The position numbers and the translations under genes were made by a program. Source: CAZDDW01 sp043811105 (GTDB taxonomy: Bacteria; Patescibacteriota; Patescibacteriia; UBA9934; CAZDDW01). Taken from it: a stretch of 28,818 nucleotides of DNA. The notes under the pieces were generated by a model. The model saw only the letters and a list, made by a program, of their open reading frames with translations, searched no databases and was not told the origin of the DNA. The DNA lies in NCBI GenBank assembly GCA_043811105.1, contig JBDRNK010000018.1, positions 1-28,818 on the forward strand, in the 5' to 3' direction. Of the stretch, positions 19,035-26,444 are shown one piece after another; positions within the stretch are counted from its first letter, which is position 1, and every line of letters starts with the position of its first letter.

Positions 19035-20270
19035 TTAATAATCTCTTAACTTCTCAATAGCAATGTTACCTTGCATGCGTTCTAAGGCTTTGGCTTCGAT
19101 CTGACGAATTCGCTCACGAGTAACATCAAACTCTTTTCCAACTTCTTCCAAAGTGTGCGAAACACCATCACTTAGTCCAAAACGCATTTCCAAAATCTTT
19201 TGCTCGCGCGGTGACAGATCTGCCATCGCTTCCTTAACATAGTCTCGCAACAACTCACGAGCAGCTGCTTTGTCAGGTCCGATATTCTTTACGTCTTCGA
19301 TAAAATCCTCGAGTTTTGAATCCTCATCATCTTCACCAACAGATGTTTCCAGCGATACCGTGTCTTGCGAAATCTTAATAATATGCCGGACACGATCCAG
19401 GTTCTCGTTCATTTCCGCAGCAATCTCTTCAGGCAATGGTTCACGACCAAGATCCTGAATCAAACGTCGTTCAATCTGCTGAAAACGATTGATTGTTTCC
19501 ACCATATGCACCGGAATACGAATCGTTCGCGATTGATCGGCAAGAGCACGAGTAATTGCCTGGCGAATCCACCAGGTTGCATAAGTTGAAAACTTATATC
19601 CTTTTCGATACTCGAATTTCTTAACCGCTCGAAACAAGCCAATGTTCCCTTCTTGAATCAGATCAAGCAAGGTCAACTGTTTACCAACAAACTTTTTGGC
19701 AATGGAAACAACCAAACGCAGGTTAGCTTCGATCAAACGACGCTCAGCTTCTTTTTCATTTCGTTCTTTTCGTTTGGCCAAGGCCACTTCCTCTTCACCG
19801 GTTAACAACGGAATCTTTCCAATCTCGCGCAAGTACATCTGAATCGAATCTTGGGTGATTTCACTTAAGTCAACTTTCTTTTTATCATAAGATACTCGAA
19901 TCTTGTCCATGGCCCCTTCACGGTCACTGGATCGGCCGAGCAAACCCTCTTTCATTTCTATCAAATGTATTCCTAAAACATCCAGCTCTTCAAGAAATTC
20001 ATAGTAAACCGGCAGATACTCTTCAACCTCTGAAAAAACATAGAGTATCTCGTTTTCCGTAACAAAACCACGAATCTCGCCCTTATTGAGAAGCTTTTGA
20101 ATTTTTTCCGGATCAGGTGGTGCCACTCGCTTGCGTCGCGTCTGTCGCGTCTGTTTCTTTGCTATTTTCTTTTTTATCGGCTTCTTAGGTTTAACAGTTT
20201 TCTTTTTTTCTTTCTTTGTTTCTTTCTTTTTTGCCGTGGTCTTTTTCTTTGTTGTTACTTTCTTTGGCAT
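19035..20270 (-). CDS. rpoD: Primary sigma factor RpoD (sigma-70)
   Basis: A 411-aa principal sigma factor that directs RNA polymerase to housekeeping promoters. A lysine-rich, low-complexity tail (1-50) replaces the usual acidic start. Region 1.1-like residues follow (53-105), then 1.2 (140-168, DSIQMYLREIGKIPLLTGEE), region 2 (180-258) with RKGYKFSTYATWWIRQAI for -10 melting, region 3 (258-335) and region 4 (345-408) with the -35 helix VTRERIRQIEAKALERMR-like. The basic tail is shared by other CPR sigma factors and is a candidate nucleic-acid or core-binding extension. It follows dnaG by 39 nt, the conserved macromolecular-synthesis order. Confidence 0.95.
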   Translation of the reverse strand: MPKKVTTKKKTTAKKKETKKEKKKTVKPKKPIKKKIAKKQTRQTRRKRVAPPDPEKIQKLLNKGEIRGFVTENEILYVFSEVEEYLPVYYEFLEELDVLGIHLIEMKEGLLGRSSDREGAMDKIRVSYDKKKVDLSEITQDSIQMYLREIGKIPLLTGEEEVALAKRKERNEKEAERRLIEANLRLVVSIAKKFVGKQLTLLDLIQEGNIGLFRAVKKFEYRKGYKFSTYATWWIRQAITRALADQSRTIRIPVHMVETINRFQQIERRLIQDLGREPLPEEIAAEMNENLDRVRHIIKISQDTVSLETSVGEDDEDSKLEDFIEDVKNIGPDKAAARELLRDYVKEAMADLSPREQKILEMRFGLSDGVSHTLEEVGKEFDVTRERIRQIEAKALERMQGNIAIEKLRDY

Positions 20271-20309
20271 AATGAATATAAAATCAAAAATCAGACTTGT
20301 TAGACAAAT

Positions 20310-22103
20310 CTAGTTGAGACTGTTAAATTCTTCCATTAATGTCTTCACGACTTTTTCATCGCCCTGCTCTTCAGCCAGACGAATAGCATTCTGCAGCTCG
20401 ATTTTTCGATGCCCCAGAGCACTGTTGGTTAATACTTGAATAAAGTCGTTCAGTTGTTTCTGTACCTCGGTTTGCTGTTGATCATTCACGATTTGTTCAC
20501 CAATGAGAGCAACCTCGTTAAGGAGACTTTCTAGTATTGTCTGCTCCTTATTTTGTGAAAACTTTTCGCGAAGCTTAGCAAATAATGATTGCTGTACAGA
20601 TTTGTTATTAGGCTGATTATACTCAATAAGAATATTTTTGTAAAGCTCTTTAAGATCAATCGCTCGAATATTATCCTCAGTCATTCGTTTGACAACCTCA
20701 GCTCGGTTCAAATCATTGTGTAAAAATATACCTAAAATAGCCATGACAGAGCGATCTTCTCTGGTTCTGATTATCTTGCTTTGAGCTTTGTTATTGCTGG
20801 AAATTGGCTTTTGACCACCTTGTTGCTTGGCGACCATTCCGCGCAGAATATTGACTTCAGTTTTAATCAAGTCCGAAAGCTTTTGTAGCCAATGTTCTTG
20901 TGCGATCTTATCAGCAATCATGGCTATTTCTTCAATCAAAAATTTTCCAGTACTTTGTTTGTCTTCTACATTATTCAGATCTTTTCCTTCAACCACGCGC
21001 TTGAAATAAAAATCCATGATCGGTACCGGGTTGATCACAGCATCAAGCCAAAGTTGAGGGTCTTTTTGAACTAGATCATCGGGGTCTTTTCCATCTTCAC
21101 TTGATAAAACAATCACCTTAACTTTCATATCCAGACTCTGGGCTAGATGAATACCGCGTCGAGCTGCGGCAAAACCGGCTGCGTCCTGATCAAAAGAAAA
21201 AATTATAGTGTCGGTATAGCGCTTCAACAAATTAACCTGTTGCTCGGTCAAAGCGGTTCCGGAACTGGCAACAACATTTTCAACCCCGGCTTTATGAGAG
21301 GCGATTACGTCAAGATTTCCTTCAACAATTATTACTGAACCGGATTGCTTAATTGCTGATTTAGCCAGATTCAATCCATAAAGCAATTCGCTTTTTTTAT
21401 AAATCAATGTCTCTGGCGAGTTCATATACTTTGGGCCATGATCCTCGCCATCGGATTTCATTATTCGACCAGTGAAACCAACAACGTTACTGTGATGATC
21501 TGATAATGGAATCATAATTCGATTTCGAAACTTATCAATCGAACCGATCCCTGATTTTTTACGCTGAGCCAAACCAGCCTTTTCGATTTCAGTGGTAGCA
21601 TAACCCCGCTTGGACATGAAATTAACCAAGGTGTCCCAAGCTTCCGGTGCATATCCCAATTGAAACTTATCAGCCAGCTCTTTATTGATTCCTCGATTTT
21701 CAAGATAAGCCCGGGCATTCGCTGCTTGGGTCGAGTCAACCAAAACTTTGCGATAAAACCTAACTGCCAGTTCGTGCATAGCAATCATCCGCTGGCGCTC
21801 ATTTGAATCACTGGAAACAAAACGAGTTATTTCAACACCGGCTTTTTTTCCTAAAATCCGTAGTGCTTCCGGAAAATCAACACCCTCGATTTCCATAACA
21901 AAGGCAAAAATATCTCCACCCATATCGCAACCAAAGCAATGCCAAATCTGTTTATCTTGAGAAACATAAAACGAAGGATCCTTGTCTTGATGAAACGGGC
22001 ATGGTGATTTAAAGCTACCGTTGCCGGCCGGCTTTAAATTCAAATACTCACCGATAAGCTCGGCTACATCTATCCTTCGTCGTATTTCTTCTTTTGGTTC
22101 CAT
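20310..22103 (-). CDS. dnaG: DNA primase DnaG
   Basis: A 597-aa primase that makes RNA primers for replication forks. The CHC2 zinc ribbon has C35, H38, C56 and C59. The catalytic TOPRIM domain shows VEGNLD (260-265, catalytic glutamate) and FDQDAAG (304-310, metal-binding aspartates). The C-terminal region (about 440-597) is helical and fits the helicase-binding domain. Full length for the family. It sits directly before rpoD; no rpsU is between. The 45-nt leader has two ATCATGAAAT direct repeats and no ribosome binding site. Confidence 0.95.
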   Translation of the reverse strand: MEPKEEIRRRIDVAELIGEYLNLKPAGNGSFKSPCPFHQDKDPSFYVSQDKQIWHCFGCDMGGDIFAFVMEIEGVDFPEALRILGKKAGVEITRFVSSDSNERQRMIAMHELAVRFYRKVLVDSTQAANARAYLENRGINKELADKFQLGYAPEAWDTLVNFMSKRGYATTEIEKAGLAQRKKSGIGSIDKFRNRIMIPLSDHHSNVVGFTGRIMKSDGEDHGPKYMNSPETLIYKKSELLYGLNLAKSAIKQSGSVIIVEGNLDVIASHKAGVENVVASSGTALTEQQVNLLKRYTDTIIFSFDQDAAGFAAARRGIHLAQSLDMKVKVIVLSSEDGKDPDDLVQKDPQLWLDAVINPVPIMDFYFKRVVEGKDLNNVEDKQSTGKFLIEEIAMIADKIAQEHWLQKLSDLIKTEVNILRGMVAKQQGGQKPISSNNKAQSKIIRTREDRSVMAILGIFLHNDLNRAEVVKRMTEDNIRAIDLKELYKNILIEYNQPNNKSVQQSLFAKLREKFSQNKEQTILESLLNEVALIGEQIVNDQQQTEVQKQLNDFIQVLTNSALGHRKIELQNAIRLAEEQGDEKVVKTLMEEFNSLN

Positions 22104-22148
22104 TTCGCCAGGTTATCATGAAATCAAAAAATCATGAAATGCTCACAA

Positions 22149-23114
22149 TTAAACAATTGCCTCAAGTACACGGAAGCTAATATAAATTACATATAAGGCA
22201 ACAAACATGATTCCGGCCCAACGATCAATACGATGACGAGCGCCCAAATACATGGTCACGAACAGTAGCAAGGAGGCAACTATGGTCATTAAGGTGTCTG
22301 AAAAATTGATGTGATCAAAGGTGATCGGTGAAATTGTTGCTGTCAGTCCAAGAACTAAAAATATATTGAAAATATTTGAACCAACCACTCCACCAACAGC
22401 TATATCAGATTTGCCCTGGCGAACGGCCACAATCGCCGTTACCAACTCAGGAAGCGATGTTCCCAAAGCAACAATAGTTAAACCAATGATCGATTGTGAC
22501 ACGCCAAGAACGCTGGCAATACTGACTGCATTTTGAACGATCAAATGTCCACCAACAAACAAGGCCAACAAACCGCCAAGGATGTATATGACCGATAGAT
22601 GGGTTGCCAGGGCTTTGTGCTGATGGGTTTCTTCCGGAACAGCCTTGCTGGCAAAGTAAGTGTAGTACATGAAGATTATGAAAAAGCCAAGCATGGCCAG
22701 GCCATCGGTTCTGGAAATTACATCAACGCTGGCTCGATCTAGAAAAACATCGCTAACAAAGATCAATACAATCAAAGCGGCTAGCAATGAAAATGGGATC
22801 TCCTTAACCACTGTTTGTTTCTGAACTGTTAAAGTACCAATGATGGCGGCAATTCCCAGAACCAGCAAAATGTTAGCCATGTTTGACCCTAAAATATTTC
22901 CAATAGCCACTTGAGTTGCCCCTTGAATCGCAGAAAAGACATTAACCGCCAATTCCGGTGCCGAGGTACCAAAAGCAACAATGGTCAATCCAATCACCAG
23001 TCCGCTGATTTTCATACGAGTGGCAATAGACGACGCCCCTTCTACCAGATAATTCGCCCCTTTAATTAAAACAAAAAAACTAACTAAAAGTATGACTATG
23101 TTTGCTAAGATCAT
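22149..23114 (-). CDS. CaCA-family Na+/Ca2+ exchanger (YrbG-like)
   Basis: A 321-aa inner-membrane antiporter with about ten helices. The two inverted alpha repeats that form the ion site are clear: GLTIVAFGTSAPELAVNVFSA (42-62) and GLTIVALGTSLPELVTAIVAV (203-223), each with the glutamate that binds Ca2+/Na+. A polar loop (PEETHQHKALATH) separates the halves. Likely exports Ca2+ (or takes part in Na+/K+ balance). Follows the 101-aa gene by 4 nt, so they are probably co-transcribed. Confidence 0.9.
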   Translation of the reverse strand: MILANIVILLVSFFVLIKGANYLVEGASSIATRMKISGLVIGLTIVAFGTSAPELAVNVFSAIQGATQVAIGNILGSNMANILLVLGIAAIIGTLTVQKQTVVKEIPFSLLAALIVLIFVSDVFLDRASVDVISRTDGLAMLGFFIIFMYYTYFASKAVPEETHQHKALATHLSVIYILGGLLALFVGGHLIVQNAVSIASVLGVSQSIIGLTIVALGTSLPELVTAIVAVRQGKSDIAVGGVVGSNIFNIFLVLGLTATISPITFDHINFSDTLMTIVASLLLFVTMYLGARHRIDRWAGIMFVALYVIYISFRVLEAIV

Positions 23115-23118
23115 ATAA

Positions 23119-23424
23119 TTAATTTATTATTTTTATTTCTGACTGGATCCGTTTTAATTCTTCAACTAGTTTAGGGCCTTCGTATTCACCGGAGTGAGCG
23201 GTGCTACCCTCATAACTGGCTTGTTTTTGATCGATGTGAATATTTATCCTGATTCCGTTTTCTATTTCGTCAACGTAAACATGAAAGCGCGGATAGCGTT
23301 CAGAGCTTAATCGACGAGCATAACTGATCGTGTTATGCTTACGATCAACGATTTCACCATAACCAACCCGGCGCATAATATCGCGCGGATTCATAGATAA
23401 CTTCCCTTTTACTTTCATTTTCAT
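23119..23424 (-). CDS. Conserved hypothetical protein, about 100 aa
   Basis: A 101-aa basic protein (start ATG 23424 or the in-frame ATG at 23418). A positively charged N-terminus (MKMKVKGKLSMNPRDIMRRVG) precedes a beta-strand-rich middle (FHVYVDEIENGIRINIHIDQKQ) and a helical tail. Alternating basic and aromatic residues suggest nucleic-acid binding, but I recognise no domain. Its 5' region is made up entirely of the 134-bp inverted-repeat element, whose arm ends 1 nt before the ATG. Confidence 0.65.
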   Translation of the reverse strand: MKMKVKGKLSMNPRDIMRRVGYGEIVDRKHNTISYARRLSSERYPRFHVYVDEIENGIRINIHIDQKQASYEGSTAHSGEYEGPKLVEELKRIQSEIKIIN

Positions 23425-23425
23425 A

Positions 23426-23559
23426 CCCAGCAGTAAAACTTTGAACTTTAATTAGTTTTTTAGTATAGATAACGTTGCTAATAACCAACAGCGGTTTATC
23501 AGCTTAGCAACGCTTGTTAAATACACCCAGCTCCTGAAATTCAAAGTTTTACTGCTGGG
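23426..23559. repeat. 134-bp inverted-repeat element (MITE-like or structured leader)
   Basis: Perfect 20-bp arms: CCCAGCAGTAAAACTTTGAA (23426-23445) and its reverse complement (23540-23559). Nested inside are CGTTGCTAA (23473-23481) and TTAGCAACG (23504-23512). Either a tiny non-autonomous transposon or a structured leader RNA of the downstream gene. Confidence 0.75.
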
Positions 23560-23607
23560 CTTACTTGATTATTATAGCATATACAGCTAGAATAAGCTTA
23601 CTGCTAT

Positions 23608-23621
23608 GGAGAGTTGACCGA
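23608..23621 (+). pseudogene. 5' fragment of tRNA-Ser
   Basis: GGAGAGTTGACCGA, exact match to the first 14 nt of the intact tRNA-Ser at 23964, ending one base before the first palindromic repeat. Confidence 0.75.
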
Positions 23622-23622
23622 T

Positions 23623-23698
23623 CCGCTCAACCCCTAACTCAGAACAGTGGGGTGAGCGGACCCGCCCACTTCCCTGACGATAGCTGGAAGTTGGGCGG
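23623..23698. repeat. 76-bp double-palindrome repeat, copy 1
   Basis: Two adjacent hairpins: CCGCTCAACCCC...GGGGTGAGCGG (23623-23659) and CCGCCCACTTCC...GGAAGTTGGGCGG (23662-23698). Copy 2 at 24081-24156 is the same length with six differences. Confidence 0.9.
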
Positions 23699-23712
23699 GG
23701 TGGATAAATTTT

Positions 23713-23961
23713 ATGTATTACACATATGTCATGCAAAGTATCAAGTTTAGACGACTGTACACCGGCTCGACGAGTGATCTGATTTCTCGTATTGCTAGAC
23801 ACAGCACGGGCAGTGTTCCATCGACAAAAGCATATCGGCCTTGGAAGTTAATATATTACGAAGCACATCTAACAAAAGGTTTGGCAATACAGGCTGAGCT
23901 GTTTTATAAAACCGGACAAGGGCGGAGGCAGTTAAAACGAAAATTAGGGCTTACAATCTGA
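23713..23961 (+). CDS. Small GIY-YIG domain protein
   Basis: An 82-aa minimal GIY-YIG nuclease domain: YTYVMQS (3-9), LYTGST (15-20), the arginine in SRIARH, and the glutamate in LIYYEAH. Second member of the family seen at 17077-17334. It starts 14 nt after palindrome copy 1 and its stop is 2 nt before tRNA-Ser, so gene and tRNA may be read through together. YIG is YTG here, a tolerated change in this family. No ribosome binding site is seen. Confidence 0.85.
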   Translation: MYYTYVMQSIKFRRLYTGSTSDLISRIARHSTGSVPSTKAYRPWKLIYYEAHLTKGLAIQAELFYKTGQGRRQLKRKLGLTI

Positions 23962-23963
23962 GC

Positions 23964-24048
23964 GGAGAGTTGACCGAGAGGCCGATGGTGCACGCTTGGA
24001 AAGCGTGTGTACGGAAACGTACCGTGGGTTCGAATCCCACACTCTCCG
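23964..24048 (+). tRNA. tRNA-Ser (GGA)
   Basis: 85 nt; acceptor GGAGAGT/ACTCTCC, discriminator G, anticodon arm CACGC-TTGGAAA-GCGTG (anticodon GGA), a long variable arm GTACGGAAACGTAC, and T arm GTGGGTTCGAATCCCAC. No CCA encoded (CTC follows). The long variable arm is as expected for tRNA-Ser. Confidence 0.95.
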
Positions 24049-24080
24049 CTCAGTTTGGCAAACTCATTATAAACACTGGC

Positions 24081-24156
24081 CCGCTCAACCCCTAACTCAG
24101 AACGGTGGGGTGAGCGGGTCCGCCCACTTCCCTGCTAATAGCTGGAAGTTGGGCGG
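24081..24156. repeat. 76-bp double-palindrome repeat, copy 2
   Basis: Same unit as 23623-23698. Its right edge abuts the 3' half of a tRNA-Ser-like sequence. Confidence 0.9.
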
Positions 24157-24206
24157 AAAAGCGTGTATACGGCAACGTATCATGAGTTCTAATCTCATAC
24201 CCTCCG
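24157..24206 (+). pseudogene. 3' half of a diverged tRNA-Ser
   Basis: AAAGCGTGT, variable arm ATACGGCAACGTAT, T arm ATGAG-TTCTAAT-CTCAT, acceptor ACCCTCCG. Aligns to the 3' half of tRNA-Ser (from the anticodon's 3' side). The stem changes come in pairs (GTGGG/CCCAC to ATGAG/CTCAT), so it was once under structural selection. Confidence 0.7.
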
Positions 24207-24234
24207 CTCTGTGAATAGATGGTCTGGTTCGTGA

Positions 24235-24250
24235 CGAATCCCACACTCTC
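24235..24250 (+). pseudogene. Third tRNA-Ser 3' fragment
   Basis: CGAATCCCACACTCTC matches exactly the T arm and acceptor end of the intact tRNA-Ser (24031-24046). Confidence 0.65.
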
Positions 24251-24285
24251 TGCCAAACTTTTTAAAAGATTGATAAAAATTAACT

Positions 24286-25140
24286 ATGGATAGTGGAAGA
24301 TCCAGTGTTGAATTAGAAAGACAAGCAAGTATTTTAGAGCGGCAAGAAATAATTGCTCCAGCAAATTTTGTTAGTGTTTTTCATGAGACGAAAGCACAAT
24401 TTTTACCAGCCATAGATCAAGGTGGTCTTAAAGTAGATAGTGAGGTTAAGAATATTGGCGAAGCCAAAGCCATGGCCAGACGAAACGCTTTGATTGATCA
24501 AGCCATGCCAGAAAAATTACGAACCAAAGGTCTAAGCAGAAACAACATCTATGCTTATCCATTTCTAGAGCATGGTCACGGTTTATTAGGAGCAGATCAA
24601 AGGTTTGTCAAACGTGATCCAGATGATATGCGGCGCATATTTGAAGATGCCCTAGAAAAAAAAGAATTTTTTGGTAGTTTTCTAGAATACTGTAGAGGAA
24701 TAGGAGTTAATACCGCAGATGAATATGTTAAAACAATGACTGACCCTGAATATTTAAAAGCACAGTATCCAGGAGAGGTTGTAGAAATGAAAGTTGATCC
24801 AGAAAAAACTTATGTTGGTGACCTGGAATACATCACCCGAGTTATGGACGATATGAATCGTGGCTGGTCAGAAAGTGAAGCTATACAACAACAAGCAAAA
24901 AAATATTGGGAACAACTAATTACACTAGAGGATTTTCTTAAGTGGTACAAAAAACCAGAATGGGCAGAAGATGGTGACAGCATTAAAGACGGTGACGATT
25001 ACAAGGACGGAGAACCTTGGAGTAATGCTGGCTTTTATCTGATTAAAGACGCACCAGATAATTTACCATCAATGATCCATCAACCTGAAATATTAATCCC
25101 AGAAAACATTCCTCAAGATCATATTAAATTAGTAAAATAA
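24286..25140 (+). CDS. ADP-ribosyltransferase-like fold protein
   Basis: A 284-aa soluble protein. Three segments resemble the ART/PARP-like fold: VSVFHETKAQFLPAIDQGGLKV (29-50; H33 in the position of the NAD-gripping histidine), EVVEMKVDPEKTYVGDLE (164-181), and QPEILIPENIPQDHI (266-280), where E268 matches the usual catalytic-glutamate position. It would transfer ADP-ribose from NAD+ to a protein, RNA or small molecule. The order fits but similarity is faint. It follows the tRNA-Ser fragment cluster, a common place for accessory toxin or defence genes. The TM gene 8 nt later may be its partner. I see no signal peptide. Confidence 0.5.
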   Translation: MDSGRSSVELERQASILERQEIIAPANFVSVFHETKAQFLPAIDQGGLKVDSEVKNIGEAKAMARRNALIDQAMPEKLRTKGLSRNNIYAYPFLEHGHGLLGADQRFVKRDPDDMRRIFEDALEKKEFFGSFLEYCRGIGVNTADEYVKTMTDPEYLKAQYPGEVVEMKVDPEKTYVGDLEYITRVMDDMNRGWSESEAIQQQAKKYWEQLITLEDFLKWYKKPEWAEDGDSIKDGDDYKDGEPWSNAGFYLIKDAPDNLPSMIHQPEILIPENIPQDHIKLVK

Positions 25141-25148
25141 TAGAAAAT

Positions 25149-25460
25149 ATGAAAACTAAAAAAATAATTCCTATCGCATTAATTCATGCCTTGGCTGTTT
25201 TCCTCTATACCCTGTTGATCTCTTGGGTGATGATGAATGGGGAAAGTTGGTTTGGTCAGATGGACGGCATGGTTGGGCCAAGCCTGATGCTTTTGCTTTT
25301 AGTTGTCTCAGCCACAATAACTGGATTTTTAGTTCTTGGTCGGCCGATCATGTTGTATTTAGACAATAAAAAGAAAGACGCTTTGAAATTTCTCGGATTT
25401 ACCATAGGCTGGATGCTAGTGATTATTGTCCTAACAATGACCACTCTGGTTATCACATAA
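25149..25460 (+). CDS. Small membrane protein, three helices
   Basis: A 103-aa membrane protein with three helices (about 7-27 IIPIALIHALAVFLYTLLISW, 43-66 with a glycine-rich exit, and 80-102 IGWMLVIIVLTMTTLVIT), and a short basic loop (LDNKKKDALKFL). No family known to me. It starts 8 nt after the ART-like gene's stop and ends before a terminator, so the two form one transcription unit. Confidence 0.7.
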   Translation: MKTKKIIPIALIHALAVFLYTLLISWVMMNGESWFGQMDGMVGPSLMLLLLVVSATITGFLVLGRPIMLYLDNKKKDALKFLGFTIGWMLVIIVLTMTTLVIT

Positions 25461-25483
25461 TAACTTAAGCATAAATTGTCAAC

Positions 25484-25492
25484 TTATCCACA
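25484..25492 (+). promoter_or_regulatory. Isolated DnaA-box sequence
   Basis: A perfect TTATCCACA in the non-coding gap. A single 9-mer is expected now and then by chance; no cluster or AT-rich unwinding region is seen. Confidence 0.3.
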
Positions 25493-25522
25493 GTTGGGGT
25501 CAGGCACCGGTTGGGGATAAAC

Positions 25523-25553
25523 AAAAAACCACTGGTCTAATCAGTGGTTTTTT
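25523..25553. terminator. Bidirectional terminator
   Basis: AAAAAACCACTG (25523-25534), GTCTAAT loop, CAGTGGTTTTTT (25542-25553); perfect 12 bp. It ends the ART/membrane unit. The remaining gap to 25712 holds an imperfect inverted pair (TACCTTTTGGCTCTGAAC near 25572, and its partner near 25650) but no gene. Confidence 0.85.
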
Positions 25554-25712
25554 GGCGCTCCACGAAACCCGTACCTTTTGGCTCTGAACATAGTCGAATC
25601 GAAATGCTCAATTGCGGAGTTCTTACGCTGACACCACGGTGGCAACGGTTCTGAACTCAAAGGTATTTTAGCCCAAATGTTCCGAGCACGTGAAGCTACT
25701 TAAACTATATCA

Positions 25713-26432
25713 CTATTCCAGTTCTAACTCAATAACAGTTTTAAACGTTTCGTACGGCACGGCTCCACTAACCAGTTGACCGTTGATAAACGTGGCTGGA
25801 GTTCCTTTTACACCAGCAGCAGCACCAGCACTCATCTGATCTGCAATCTTATCTTCCATCACACCAGAATCAACACAGACTTGCCAGGCGGTAAGATCTA
25901 GACCAAGACTGGTTGCTGTTTCAAGATAAAAATCATCTGCCAAAGAGTCCTGGTTAGCAACCATGACATCTAGATAGTCAAAAAACTTTCCTTGCTCACC
26001 AGCACACTCAGTTGCCACTGCGGACGGAACTGCTTCAGGATGGAATGATAACGGGAAGTGGCGATAAACCCAAACAACATCATCACCAAACTCTTCTACC
26101 ACCTGTTGCATGGTTGGATGATGTCTAAAACAGAACGGACACTGTATATCAGAATATTCGATTAAAACTACAGAAGCATCTTTGTTGCCAAGATAATTAT
26201 CATCATCATTTAATGCCGGTACTGTGGCAAAACTTGGTTGTTCAGCAACTGGATCATCTGTGCCAACATCAACAACTTGTTCCTGCTCAGCCTGGGCCGA
26301 TAAATTAGTATCACTAAAGGTAATGTTTGCCAGATAAAGACTGGTAACCACAGCGATTATCGCTATTCCAGCAACAAAGCCAGAAAAAAACATTGTCTTT
26401 GGTGATCCGCTAAAAAATTCATTTTCGGACAT
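25713..26432 (-). CDS. DsbA-like membrane-anchored disulfide oxidoreductase
   Basis: A 239-aa protein. A single N-terminal anchor helix (about 17-36) is followed by an acidic linker and a thioredoxin-like domain with the redox pair C98-P-F-C101 (DIQCPFCFRHHP). The cis-proline loop is GVKGTPATFING near the end. This resembles the DsbA/BdbD-type oxidants of Gram-positive and CPR cells, acting outside the membrane to form disulfides. Its gene starts 12 nt after lgt's stop, so the export-related enzymes lgt and this one share an operon. Confidence 0.85.
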   Translation of the reverse strand: MSENEFFSGSPKTMFFSGFVAGIAIIAVVTSLYLANITFSDTNLSAQAEQEQVVDVGTDDPVAEQPSFATVPALNDDDNYLGNKDASVVLIEYSDIQCPFCFRHHPTMQQVVEEFGDDVVWVYRHFPLSFHPEAVPSAVATECAGEQGKFFDYLDVMVANQDSLADDFYLETATSLGLDLTAWQVCVDSGVMEDKIADQMSAGAAAGVKGTPATFINGQLVSGAVPYETFKTVIELELE

Positions 26433-26444
26433 AAATATATTTTG

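Noticed and set aside
23560..23607. A promoter and separate gene between the 134-bp element and the tRNA-Ser fragment
   Set aside because: Short AT-rich stretch only; small open frames crossing it read through the palindromes and have no start context.
23996..24214. 72-aa open frame over tRNA-Ser and the second palindrome
   Set aside because: It is made of tRNA and repeat sequence; not a protein gene.
25484..25492. Replication origin marked by a DnaA box
   Set aside because: Single box with no cluster, no AT-rich unwinding region and no dnaA or dnaN nearby.
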